A stretch of DNA of 64,000 nt. Origin: Bugula neritina (taxonomy: Eukaryota > Bryozoa > Gymnolaemata > Cheilostomatida > Bugulidae). The DNA lies in assembly GCA_964035545.1 (NCBI GenBank), contig OZ037766.1:3342501-3406500 (forward strand). The letters run 5' to 3'. The translations under genes and the position numbers were made by a program. Positions 48,791-59,992 of the stretch are shown in pieces. Position 1 is the first letter of the stretch. Each line of letters opens with the position of its first letter. Under the pieces are notes generated by a model. The model was given only the letters and a program-made list of their open reading frames with translations, searched no databases and was not told the origin of the DNA.

Positions 48791-49082
48791 TTGTGACAGT
48801 CAAAATATTGTGTTGACTGAGTCAAAATGAGACAAAATAAATTATAGTCTTAAAAGTACTGATATCACCGCATTATTCAACTAAATCAAAACATACACAG
48901 ACCATAAGAGCAAGAGCTCACACCAAAAATCACTAATAAGAGTTTGGCAGTGGCATATAACAGTCTACAATATTCAAAGTACGTACACACAGAAGTCAAT
49001 CAGGACTTGGTTAGTTGAGCTGTGACTTGTCTATATAATATAATATAGTAGATATAACTTGACAAAACAACAGACACTGCAG
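48791..49082 (+). promoter_or_regulatory. Leader unit without its own coding exon (second before P8)
   Basis: The composite element (TTGTGACAGTCAAAATATTG, then TTGACTGAGTCAA at 48813-48825) precedes a TATA-like CTATATAATATAA (about 49031) and a leader ending CACTGCAG|GTAAGA at 49082. Confidence 0.45.
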
Positions 49083-49944
49083 GTAAGAAATTAAGTATAT
49101 CATACAAATATTTATTATCTATATAATTAACCCAGGATAGTATTATTATGGAAAATCAATCTAATATTTACACTAATTCTTATTAAATAGATGAAGGTAA
49201 AAAGTTCAAATGAAAAATAAAGCTTAACATTAGAGATATTATGTGCAGTAGGTTAAATAGATAGGAGCAGTAAGTGAGAGAGATGAGTAGGCAAAAAAGA
49301 CATTAATAATTAGTAATCAAAAGAATTTTATTATAACACATAAACCTATGTCCTGTATACATAATATTTAAAAGAAATTAAAATGCAATTTAAAGTAAAT
49401 AAACATTGAGCTTACCCCAATTAATAACCAACTTATAAATCTAAAAATATTTTTAGTAAGTAACAAACAAAGCTACTCACATTACTGTTGAACTGAGTTT
49501 GTTACAATAAGAAATATAACTGAATTTCAACTACACTATAAGACTAACAGTAATTAGTCCACAGTGTGGCATATGTATTATAATAACAAAAGGAAGTTAT
49601 GTTATAAATATGCTGGCATAAAAAATACAAAAGTTTTATCACAATGTGCAAATGTGAAAAGCATACATTTTATAAGTATGCTGAGGGGGAAATACTACTA
49701 TTCTATTTATAAAGTTGGGTGGGCTGTTGTGTTTCAAATACATAGAGGTAAATGGGTAGCATGACAAAGGTTATATAAGAACCATTGTTAGAATCATAGT
49801 ATCTTGTTTTTTCATCAACTCTTTTGAATAACACTGCCAGCATACCTTGAGCTAGCTGAGCATAACAAAGCATAGCAGAGAGCAAAGGGCATTCTATTGC
49901 CATTAGGTTCTTAGAAAGTTTGTATATCTATACATGAGAGGAGA

Positions 49945-50610
49945 GTTTCAATATGGTAATTATACTGTATAGTGTGAAGGTGTCCTCACAATAATATTGC
50001 AATATTATCTCAATTGAGCTATCAGGTGACTATTATCCACTCCAGCTGAAAAATTATGGCAGAGGAATTTTCAACACTGCCAGATACATATATGTAATCT
50101 CATTTGTTATGTTAAATTCATAGTCATAGTCATTGGGAATTCCCTTCTATTACCTTCTACAGTAATCGACACTCGCAGTGATTGGCTGTATAATATAGGA
50201 ATTGCATTATAATGTATATCATGGTATGTTCTGTCGTGCAATACAGCCTTATACTATATTCTATTAGTATATAGTTTTAAATAATGTGAAATATATTCAA
50301 TAGTTTCAATATGGCAGCTACTGTGGTGTACTTTCACAATAATATTCTAATATTATTTCAATTGGACCAACAGATATCTAGCATTATCCACTCCTGTTTG
50401 AGAAATATCATGCTGCATGCATCACATGGCAGAACAACGCAGCTACTCTACTCCAATGCACTTCTACTTTGCTATTATTAGCCCCATTTGTTATATTAAA
50501 GAGGCAACTGTCATTGGGACTTCCCTTCTATATTATCTCATAGTACCACACCTCTCAGTGATTGGCTGTATAGAATTGCATTCTAATGTTATATTATATA
50601 TTCTATTATA
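49945..50610 (+). repeat. Diverged tandem duplication of about 330 bp
   Basis: Both halves (about 49.95-50.23 and 50.30-50.60 kb) share CAATATGG, CACAATAATATT, TTATCCACTCC, CATTTGTTAT, TTCCCTTCTAT and the block GTGATTGGCTGTATA in the same order. The frame of 103 codons over the right half is not kept in the left half. Confidence 0.65.
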
Positions 50611-51089
50611 TACACTACAGTCTTATATTATAGGTTGTATAGTAGTAAATACTTTTAAATCATATTATGTTATATTTAACTGCAATATAGTATTTTATGG
50701 TGCATTATATGGTAATCCAGAAATGTAATATATATATTATTTGGAACTTAATTACATTATGTTTCATCTTACTATAATAGTCAGAGTATTATGTTGTGCC
50801 TAATTAAATAATATAGTAGCTAGTATGATTAGTTGCACATTCTTATATAAATTAAAAAATATATATACAAATATTATATATTAATGGTAAAGGGAAGAAA
50901 TTATATATGAGTTAACCAATGGTATGCTTGCACAATTAGGCCATGGTAACTGCGTTATAAATTTGTGAAACCATGTGAAACTAAATAATGCTAATAATTT
51001 CTGCACTTTGATCATACTACATTCTACAGTTGTGTAGCAGTAGCACATGCAGGTGGCTATAACCTTTACAGCTTTACATAAGATTAATC

Positions 51090-51395
51090 TTGTGACAGAC
51101 AAAATATTTTATTGACTGAGTCAAAATTTTAGACAGCAAAAAAACTCTTGAGGGTACTGATCATTAACATCAATCAGCCAATAGTAAACACTTCATATGA
51201 ACTCACAAGCCATGTTTTTACTTTAGAGTAGATGAACCCCAGCTACTAATAGAAGAACAACACATCAAAAGACACCTAGCAAATTCTAACACTAGCAAAT
51301 AACAAACAAATATTGTAAGTCCTGAAACGCAAAAGGAGATTCCATGATTTATCAAGATCAGCTATAAATCAACAGCATTGTATGGTAGACTGCAG
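51090..51395 (+). promoter_or_regulatory. P8 promoter and leader exon
   Basis: The composite element (TTGTGACAGACAAAATATTT, then TTGACTGAGTCAA at 51112-51124) and a CCAAT motif (about 51179) precede a leader ending AGACTGCAG|GTAAGAG at 51395. No clear TATA box was seen. The intron runs to 52996 (1601 bp) and contains a TIR element. Confidence 0.55.
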
Positions 51396-51420
51396 GTAAG
51401 AGTTTAAGCTATACTATATA

Positions 51421-52738
51421 GGGGTAACGGGGGCACAACGGTCATAGGGGTACAAAAAGCCGGCCAAATTGTGAGAGAACTTATTAACTTAGAGTTGTGA
51501 TTTTTTTTTCATAAAAAGATATTGACATAATTATTCAGCTTTTGTAGTTTCAACACTTGCGGAACATACGTGTTGAAAAGGCGAGTAAAAAGCTGTTTTT
51601 ACCTACTTTTTGTAAATTTTTTAGGACGTCGTTAAAGCCTCATAACTTTTTACACTCAAAGGCAAGAAGCCTATAGATTTTACTAATATTGTTGCCATTG
51701 CTTGTCTCTACAATGCTCAACTAGTATAACAGCAAACACTGAAATAAAATTTCCTTGAGGCATATTTATTCTCAATTTGGCCACACGGGGCACAATGGGC
51801 CACGCTGACTGGGGCACAATGGGCCACCTAATTATTGCACCCTGATCACTGTTATTAGTTTGTTTGCCTAAAAAGTTGGTTGAACTGTTACTAAAATCTA
51901 TAGATATAGCCATTTCTGACCTTTTTGTAAAATATCAAAGACATCATGGTAAGACTACAAAACTACAAGTTGAAGCTCCCCTAATATATACATCTGGTGA
52001 GGTTAAAGCTTTGCAATTTTATACATAATACAAAACACTCTGCTGTTTCTACTAGTAGATTATAGTCATGATAATCATTATATATTACACCATTGAGGGA
52101 ATATACATGTATTTGACTGAAATAAATTGTGATTTGCTCATTTGCTTCCCCTCTCCCCTCCGTACTCCAGTGACAAACCTCAGTCATGCATGCACCTTAG
52201 CTACAATTCATAGAAAAAAGTCTACTCGGATTTTTGTAGTACACGTTACTGAAGTTTTTTTTTGATAAACGTTGCTCTGAAGTGAAAATAACAGAACATT
52301 TTTAGTTCTAAACAGTAGGTAATGATAATGGCACTGCAGAACCGAGTGACGTGCGTTTGATTTTGCCTTCCTCTGCTAACCGTAGTAACACAAACTGTAC
52401 AGCTAAAACATGAATTTTGCTGTAGATCTGAAAGAGAATCTTTATTTATTTGTAATATTAAATAAATAAAAATTAGATGTAACAAAATATACGCAAAATT
52501 TCAATATATATTTGTTGTGTCTCATTGTACCCCGGTACCGGGGCACAATGGGCCGATTTTTTTGTCGTGAACATTTCATTATTCTGAAAGTTGTGAGAGA
52601 GATAGAAACAACAAACTGATACCTGTAATAGACAACATATGCAGCATTAAGACTAAAGATTATTGAACTAGTAACTTGAAAAACAGACGAATGAGAGCAA
52701 CAAATGCAAAATTCGGCCCGTTGTGCCCCCGTTACCCC
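51421..52738. mobile_element. 1.3-kb TIR element in the P8 intron, TA target duplication
   Basis: The TIR GGGGTAACGGGGGCACAACG at the left is matched by its reverse complement at the right end, flanked by TA (51419-51420, 52739-52740). The P6 intron shows the empty site (ATACTAAATATTATATT). Inside, GGGGCACAATGGGCC occurs at about 51787, 51811 and 52540, the last as one arm of a palindrome around GGTACC (about 52522-52549). No transposase frame is present, so it is non-autonomous. Confidence 0.9.
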
Positions 52739-53006
52739 TATTATGTATTAGCCCATAACATTATTATATATAGAGAAATATTATACTATAATTTAGACTG
52801 CTTTTCAATAACTTGATGGTGAAGAAAAGTGTATATAAGGCCTATTTATATTTTCAACTTTATTGTATCATTCAGACATACATTATGTATTATGTATTAC
52901 ATTATGTATTATATTATGTACATTTTTTTCTACTTTAGCAAAAAACACCCCATTTTTGTGCTGTTCAGTTTTATTCCTAGAAAAATGTTGTTTTAGAGTT
53001 TTAAAC

Positions 53007-53087
53007 ATGGCCTCAGCAGAACCTATCAAGAACCAAGAACAGCCAGATGATGGTGGTACTGAGGTGGAGGAGATTGAGACAACATAA
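53007..53087 (+). CDS. P8: short form of the AEP/NQE-DDGG family
   Basis: This is a 26-codon frame in an exon starting at 52997 after TTGTTTTAG. It begins MASAEPIKNQEQPDDGGTEV and ends EEIETT. It differs from P6 mainly in the last four codons; core differences are silent (GAA/GAG, GGG/GGT, CAG/CAA). An AATAAA lies near 53250. Function unknown. Confidence 0.7.
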   Translation: MASAEPIKNQEQPDDGGTEVEEIETT

Positions 53088-53357
53088 ACATGATGTCAGA
53101 TTATGTGAACTATATGTGTACATTTTCTACCTATATTTTACATTTAACTACTTTACAAGCAGCTTAACTAGATATATACTACCACAATATTTGTTCTCCA
53201 TTCCATGTTTATATTTTCATAAAGCTCAGCTATATGATATGCGCATCTAAATAAATTCCTAAACAATTTATATTTGTTACCAAATTCAAGTGCTCAACCT
53301 TAAAAAAGGTAGCAATTTTGTCTTCAGCCGCATGTCACTATTCAAGATGACAGACTT

Positions 53358-53400
53358 TGACTCGGTCAATGTTTGTCAAACATTTAGAAGGCTTCGAAAA
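53358..53400 (+). promoter_or_regulatory. Dyad element in the P8 3' flank
   Basis: TTGACTCGGTCAATGTTTGT followed by CAAACATTTAGAAGGCTTCG; counterpart of 41011. Confidence 0.45.
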
Positions 53401-54184
53401 GTGCAATTTTTTCATGTGAATTTCCAGCCGAAACCTCCCTCAATATACTACCATGTAGTGTTAACATTACAATAGGACACCACTAAGAAGGATGCAAGTA
53501 CATCACAATGTTACACTATAAAAAATTACAGGCCTTACGTCTGTTGTAGCTGTTGATTTAGACACTTTATTGAAGTTTTCTTCTCTTGGTGTAGTGTGGA
53601 TTGCAATCACCAAATAAATAATATATTTCCTTTTTAATAATACAGGCTGATATTGCAAATAAAGTTTTGAGATTTTTATCATAATCTGTATTTAGTGTAA
53701 ACTTGGTTCAAGTAACTTAAAAATAATTTTCGTCATCATATTATATTTCATTATTGTTATAAGTATTTTTAGCTAGGCCATATAGCTTTGTATCACTTGA
53801 TTTTGTGAACTTTCAGATTATCGTATTATTGTTAAGTTTATGAGTTTGACTTAATACTTTTTATTTATAGCAGCAATAAGCAATTCTAACTTTTAATTAC
53901 GCAATTATATAGGATTGCATGCAACATTTACCAATACATTATTATGTTGTATTATAAGTTCATAGTGTTGCTATATTTGTTCTTAAACAATTCCAATTAC
54001 TCAATTGTGTGATATCTGTGAAAACATTAAAATTAGTAAACTTTTATTAAACAGTTTTTCAAAAGAAGCTCAAGCTAATAAGTGTAAATCAAACACTGAG
54101 GTGGTTATAGCCTTTATTTCTCAGTGTTTGAAATAAAGAAAAGACAACTTCACAATAATTTTGAAAACTTTTTACTCTAATTTA

Positions 54185-54450
54185 AAATTCATTCCCATCT
54201 TCTAAAGGTTGTCTGCTTTTGATTACATTGAAGTTTTTCAAGAAGATTTTCGTGTTGCTAAGCAATGCAGATAGAAAATTATACACCCCTTGGAGCAGGC
54301 GACGTGTACAGTCAACACCTGAAGCCAAATTCTTATTTCGAAGTTGAAGCTTAGTGTGTTGCCTGGACACCTGCAACACAGTCAAAACCTTAAAAACACT
54401 GTTTAAAGAAGTTATCTGTCCTTTGATAATTTCAGTGTTGATAGACAAGA
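54185..54450. other. Conserved non-coding block, P8 copy
   Basis: This is the counterpart of 41940-42190. GTTGCTAAGCAAT is kept, whereas the second X-box-like site is changed to GTTGCCTGGACAC. The 88-codon minus-strand frame is open here but interrupted in the other copy. It is not accepted as a gene, though a weak or lineage-specific protein cannot be excluded. Confidence 0.4.
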
Positions 54451-54459
54451 ATACTTGGG

Positions 54460-55470
54460 TTTTTAGCTTTATTCTAATAATTTTTAATGCAGCCGCTAAT
54501 TAATGGCAAAGTTTTATAAATAAACAGATTATTTTCATTGTTTATGAGGACTCCAAGATTTTCATCTCTGTGTTTAACAACTTCATGTTGCTTGCAAGTA
54601 TAAAACTGTTCATGTTGAAAATTAGATCAAATAATAGTATAAATCTGCTAGTTGAACTTTTATGGTTGAGAAACATAGCAATAATATATAGTAATAAAAT
54701 TATATTGTCACAACACTGATTTATAGTTGCAATTTATAACTATGAACCAATTAGAGGCTGACCTTTAATCATATATACTGAGTGAGCACATTATCGTTTT
54801 GTTATTATTTTATGCATGAAATCTAAAATTTCATAACTTAGTTGAAAAATAAGCTTAATTTCTTTAAACAATCATGAATATGTAGTAGGGATCAAAAGCA
54901 TTTCTAATTTTAAGATATAATCAAGTTCAAGTTCACACTAGGCTAGAACGATATTTTTTAGTAATACCTCAAAAGTATTATTGCTGCCACTGCTTATGTT
55001 GCAACTATTGCGCATGGTGTATATTAATTTGAGATGTATTTTTTTAAAGTAACCTACTTTTGAAACAGCCTACAAATCTAAATTCATTAATCAATGTATA
55101 TTTTATTTAATGTCATTCATCATTAAGCATTTGCAGTGTCATATGTGCCAACAACTCCTATATATAGATATTTGAAAGTTTAAAGGATCTACCAGTAAAT
55201 TTTTTGACTCATAGATCAACATTTATTTAGGCTTAGAAATAAGCATCTATCATGCGCTATATTAAATTTAAAGTTGTACAAATTATAATTATGAGGCAAA
55301 AGAAAACAATTTGAATAATGACAAATATTAGAAAAAATGGCAAAATTACAGGAACTTGAAAAAAATATTCTAATTATAGAACTAATGAATTTGTCAGATT
55401 CTCAAAAACATATTTTAGCATATCAGATATAATAAATTTGCAGCAATACAGTTCTATTGACTAACATTTC
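54460..55470. other. Gene-free AT-rich stretch
   Basis: This is the right edge of the P array; nothing is supported between the P8 flank and the minus-strand gene. Confidence 0.5.
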
Positions 55471-55483
55471 ATGCTAGATGGAA

Positions 55484-56679
55484 TTACCCACTTTTTCTCT
55501 TTTTATTTGGCAGTTCAAAAGCACCGGTTTCTGTATCATCCTCGCTTTTCATCTCCTCATCTTCTTTCCACCATTTTGATTTAGGCAGACACTTGGGGGC
55601 ACAATCCTTCCATGCCATGTTCACCAGCATTGGGTTGTATAAAACTTCTTGAAGATTTTCCTTGATTTCCATAACATAAGATTGTCGGGCTAAACACGCT
55701 TTATTGAATAGGTCAACTGGCTTACCATTACTATAATTATTGGAATTAATTTGCACGGTACCATCCGCATTCTCAAAGTTTGAGTTCTTCACATTATCTT
55801 TCCAACTGGTCAAAAAGAAAATAGCATTAGTACCCATAAGCTTATTTGTCTCTGCCATGAATGTGACGTCTGTTATAACACCCATCCTCGCAGCTACAAT
55901 CTCTTTGTAACAATTTTCTACATGATTTGCATATGCCTTTGAAGACTGCACCAACGCTACATAGTGTGGCAGATTGAAGGGAATGGCCCTTTCTTGAGGG
56001 TCTTCAACAATTAATTCTTGCAACAATAAAATGTACAGAGATCCAGCAATGATAAACACACCAAGTGTGGCGTACTTGCAAGGGTCTTCATACAAGCTTT
56101 TTACAAGAGGCTCGGCATATATAACAAATCCTGTAGCTAAACCAGAGCAAGCATCTTGCTGGTTGTCACAATCCCTTCGAAAGGGTATGTAGACATTCTT
56201 AATCCTGTCGACTAGTTGATTAATTTCAGCATTTATTTTATTCCTCCGATCTTCAGGCATGTTTTCTCCCATGTAAGCTTCTATATCCCTGCTAGCAGTT
56301 GTGAAATAGTCATTCATTTGATTTATAAAAATGCTTTCGACTGAATCCAAACCTTTGCATTCGATTATAGCCATAGTAAGATCATTGGCTATTTGTTGAA
56401 TCTGCTTATCTGCATCAGATGGTGTGGAATCTAAATAAAATAAAATACTTATTACATAACTCTATACTTAATACAACAGTTTCATCTAAATAAATAGCCT
56501 AGCTTGTTATTACTAAATAAAAAAAAATTGCTGATAGTCGGGTTCGAACCCTGACACTGTTTTTTTGCTAGCAGTCAAGTAAACATTGTAGAAGGATAGT
56601 CAAAACTTGATGTTGCAATAAATAGTGAGAAATAGTAACTCAATAAGCATAAATTATGTTCTATACACTTACCTGCCAT
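55484..56679 (-). CDS. Two-exon gene; protein resembling the delta-endotoxin helical domain
   Basis: Exon 1 (56679-56673) holds ATG and seven coding bases up to a donor G|GTAAGT. The intron is 56431-56672 (242 bp). Exon 2 (56430-55484) keeps the frame to TAA, giving 317 residues; 21 of them lie before the internal Met of the long single-exon frame. No signal peptide. The N-terminal 100 residues are polar and helical. Near residues 121-148 comes a hydrophobic YATLGVFIIAGSLYILLLQE helix; then a Y.H...CY.EI segment (about 175-195). The order recalls helices 4-7 of the pore-forming domain of Cry-type delta-endotoxins, where a Leu-rich helix precedes a Tyr/His-Cys one. This is pattern recognition only; the receptor-binding domains are absent. 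The C-terminus is acidic and ends in NKKRKSG, an NLS-like basic tail. Function not shown; it could be an animal homologue with a non-toxic role. Confidence 0.65.
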
Positions 56680-56689
56680 GTTGAAATCC

Positions 56690-56745
56690 TTGAAACGGCT
56701 GCACTACGAATAACTGTGATAGTGAAGGTCTATATAAGCAAGCGA
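56690..56745 (-). promoter_or_regulatory. TATA promoter of the two-exon minus-strand gene
   Basis: On the minus strand CTTATATAGACC lies about 55 bp upstream of the ATG, giving a short leader of roughly 25 bases. This supports the exon 1 ATG over the internal Met. Confidence 0.6.
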
Positions 56746-56749
56746 GCTT

Positions 56750-59700
56750 TATCAAGCAAGTATATAGCTAAAAAGCTTTCACAATCAGCAATGAAAACAA
56801 AAGCTTTTTTAGCTTAATTCTCATTAATAATTTAGACTGAGGTCCACATGTTACAATAGTCCCATCTTTATTCAAAGTTGCTTTTACTTGTTACGGCTTG
56901 AAAAAGTTTTCTATATAATATAACCAGTTTACATTTCCCCTTGCAGTTATATATAAAGCTGCATAATTATACAGTCTATATTATAGCATGCATTTCTAAG
57001 TCCCTTTTTATTTGGTTATTTTCAACAATATATTATTATAACTTAGCAAATAATATTTAAGTTTTTCTAAACTTACTCATTTCAGACATAAATTGTAAAA
57101 ATCATGCATTTTAATGTCTATGCAAAATCACAGTTCAGGTCAAAACATGTGGAATTGATTATTTGTTATTGTGATTTGAGTATTTTTTTATCTTTTCTTT
57201 ATATTGTCCACCTTTGCTTTCAGCAACACAAAGCTTTACCTAGCTTAAAACCTTCAATTTTCTTTAATAATTTAGGCTTGATTTGGTTTGAAACAATAAG
57301 AAAGGCTATCAAACTCCTACATAATTATCATAAGAAGCTATACTGTGCTATCACAAACAAATCAATTCTTCTAACCTTTACATATGACAAGGAGTCAACA
57401 TTAATCTATTTTATTCAGAGAATAGGAAGAGCAAATGCTTGCTGACATCTCATCTGTTGTACTCTGAATGTACTAATCTATTAATAGATCAGCAACTACA
57501 AAGTTTGCAGAAATGTAGATATATCAACCAATAACATAAGTAAAGACTTATAGCCAGTTAGGTGAATGTGAAACTTATTAAACGTGTGTGTCTGGTAAAA
57601 AATGCTATGCTTTGATAGCTCAGAATTCTCTTGCATATTTTAATAGTTGGAGTTGTCAGCACATTATATAATAGTTAAAGGTTAGAGTTATCTATCAGCA
57701 GTTCTGCATGCTTAGCAGATAACTCCAACTCTGCAAAAAGTTATGAAATACCCCATTTTGAGATACTATAATTTTGCAAAATGGTGGGCGTGGCCAAACA
57801 TCTCTAAAACCTGAAAAGATAAATCAAAATAAAACAAACAAATTTTAAATTTTTTGGGACAGCAAAGTTTGCATATTATAGAATAAACTAGATTTATAAA
57901 TTTCAGTTTTGTTGCCACTTTTCTACTTTTAAGTATGCGTGATGACTACTTTAAATATAACAGAAAGTTTTTGAATAAACATATAGTTTAGGGATAACTA
58001 GTTTAGAATTGTAGAAAAGATGCTACGTTATACTGCCAAACATCCTAACAATGAAAGTGGTAAAAGCTATGCTCACGTTGAAACAAAAGCTGTTGATTTA
58101 CAAAGTGTTTAGCAACCACATTGTCCTATGTGACAAACCAGTTGAATGTGGTAAAGATATTTCTATTTTTGGAAAATTTGATTTCCGTTTTTTCACAATG
58201 ACAGCTACAGATAAAATAATAATTAATAATAAAGAAGATGGAAGCATTTAAAAATCAATCTGTTGACTAAAAAGAAAAATTACTTTTATCTAAAGTCATT
58301 TCATGATTGCAACACCAAATACAATACAGTAACTCAAATTAATTTTATTTGTCACATTGAGTAATAAGTCATGAGCTATGAACAGCACTAAGAATTATAA
58401 TCTCATTTAATCTCTTAAAATTTTCATCATTTCCTGTGACCTATAGTTTTTTATGTAATTGTTTTACAAATCAATCTGCATTCTTTTTATGAGATACCCA
58501 AAAAGTTATTGTTATGGCAGCAGTTAATATACATTAAAATATTAAAATAATATGCACAATTATCTACTATTAAAATGCATTAATAAAGCATTAATAAAGT
58601 TGTAAAAAAGCAGTAGAAATATTTGGAAGATAATAAAATGATTAATAAAGTAAATCTAAATAAAATATTCAGTTTCAACTTTTCAGCCTCACTTTTCTGT
58701 CTACATTGAGCAGGTGAGTAAATTATATCCTAATGCCAGTATTACAAAGTCTGTGGAAAAATAGTATTTGGAGTAGGTTTTTAAACTACATGTATTTCCA
58801 TCTGTTAATAAAAGTTTATTAAAACTAGGCAAAAAGATGATTACGGTTATATAGCTAGCTACCTTATTGAAAATAGTTTTCTGCAGCTTTTCTATCTTAT
58901 CTTGGTTTTTCTGAATTATAGAGGGAGTACACCATTATATAGTTAACTTAATGGATTTATCACCACACATTATAACACAGCCTTAACGTTGCCAAAGTAA
59001 ACACATGTGGTCTGTCATTACGCATATACTTTGTTTTATAATATGTTTTGCTTAGTTAAATAGATTGAAATTACTGGACGCAATTGGTTAAAAATGGCTT
59101 TCTGATGTAAAAGACTATGTCATAAATCCAATAGTGAGTAAACTGTCAAAATATTTTCATTTTAGTGAAGTTTAAATGAGCAAACCTTAATTCTCTGTCT
59201 TAGAGCTATCGATTTTTATGAACTAATCTAGAAAACTTTGTTCATTTATTGAATATTGTAAAATAAACTATTCAAAGTTTAATAAAATCACAATTTAAAA
59301 TCAATTTACAAATTAAATTACTATAGCGTTTTTAGGCTATGGCATTATTATAATATAACATATCATGAACTAAAGTTTATTTCAAGTTTTTTGCCAAATA
59401 TGGCTAAATCGAAAAATTATTCTAGAACTTTTGAGGGAATAACATTACCTGCCAATGACTTGCTAAAATTTTGAAACATAGTTCTATCTGTAATGAAAAT
59501 AGTTTGTCCTTTAGCTGGACATTGAATTTCTGTTGTATCATGCAGCTTTAATTGAATATGTTGGCTTGTCATAAACTTGGCAAGTATATAAATTTTTCTG
59601 CCACACTTGTTTATCCGTTTTGAGCTTGATACATTATTGTATGCACGAGCTGCGTCTTTGCTACTAATAATAATAAGGTCATGAATTTTACTTCATAGTT

Positions 59701-59810
59701 TTGTCTGCAATAAAACTGATAGCTATGAGCTAATAAAAAGAGACAAGCGTTATTACATTTATATCAATATCTTTGACAGGTTTTAAAAAAATTTAAGTTA
59801 TATTACATAT
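56750..59810. other. Gene-free AT-rich stretch
   Basis: Open frames at 57104 (113 codons) and 58051 (66 codons) have no recognised domain or support. An imperfect hairpin of about 90 bp (AGTTGGAGTT...AACTCCAACT, 57647-57736) is the only structure noted. Confidence 0.45.
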
Positions 59811-59931
59811 TGTTATATTTTGGCTCCGCCCATTTATTCAATATTGTATATCCGGTTTTTGTTAGTTGTAACGCTGCGCATACCAGCGTGGTTTTATTCA
59901 ATTGAAAATATACCTCAGTGAATATATAACA
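59811..59931 (+). repeat. 5' LTR of the gypsy element
   Basis: The ends are an 8-bp inverted pair, TG...CA. Called from ends and from the adjacent primer-binding site; the partner LTR is not in the window to prove it. Confidence 0.65.
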
Positions 59932-59992
59932 AGCTGGCGACGATTGATGGTCTTTATTTTTATTATTTTGAACTCAATATTTTTCTCTAACT

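Noticed and set aside
54182-54448. 88-codon minus-strand frame with a homologous stretch at 42 kb
   Set aside because: It has an in-frame stop in the other copy and mostly amino-acid-changing differences; treated as a conserved non-coding block.
56529-56595. tRNA-like T-arm GGGTTCGAACCC followed by a T run, in the intron of the two-exon minus-strand gene
   Set aside because: Only a T-arm-like hairpin can be drawn; no D-arm, anticodon arm or acceptor stem in the right place. Possibly a SINE remnant.
57647-57736. Inverted repeat AGTTGGAGTT/AACTCCAACT
   Set aside because: The arms are imperfect and short and no target duplication was found, so I do not call a MITE.
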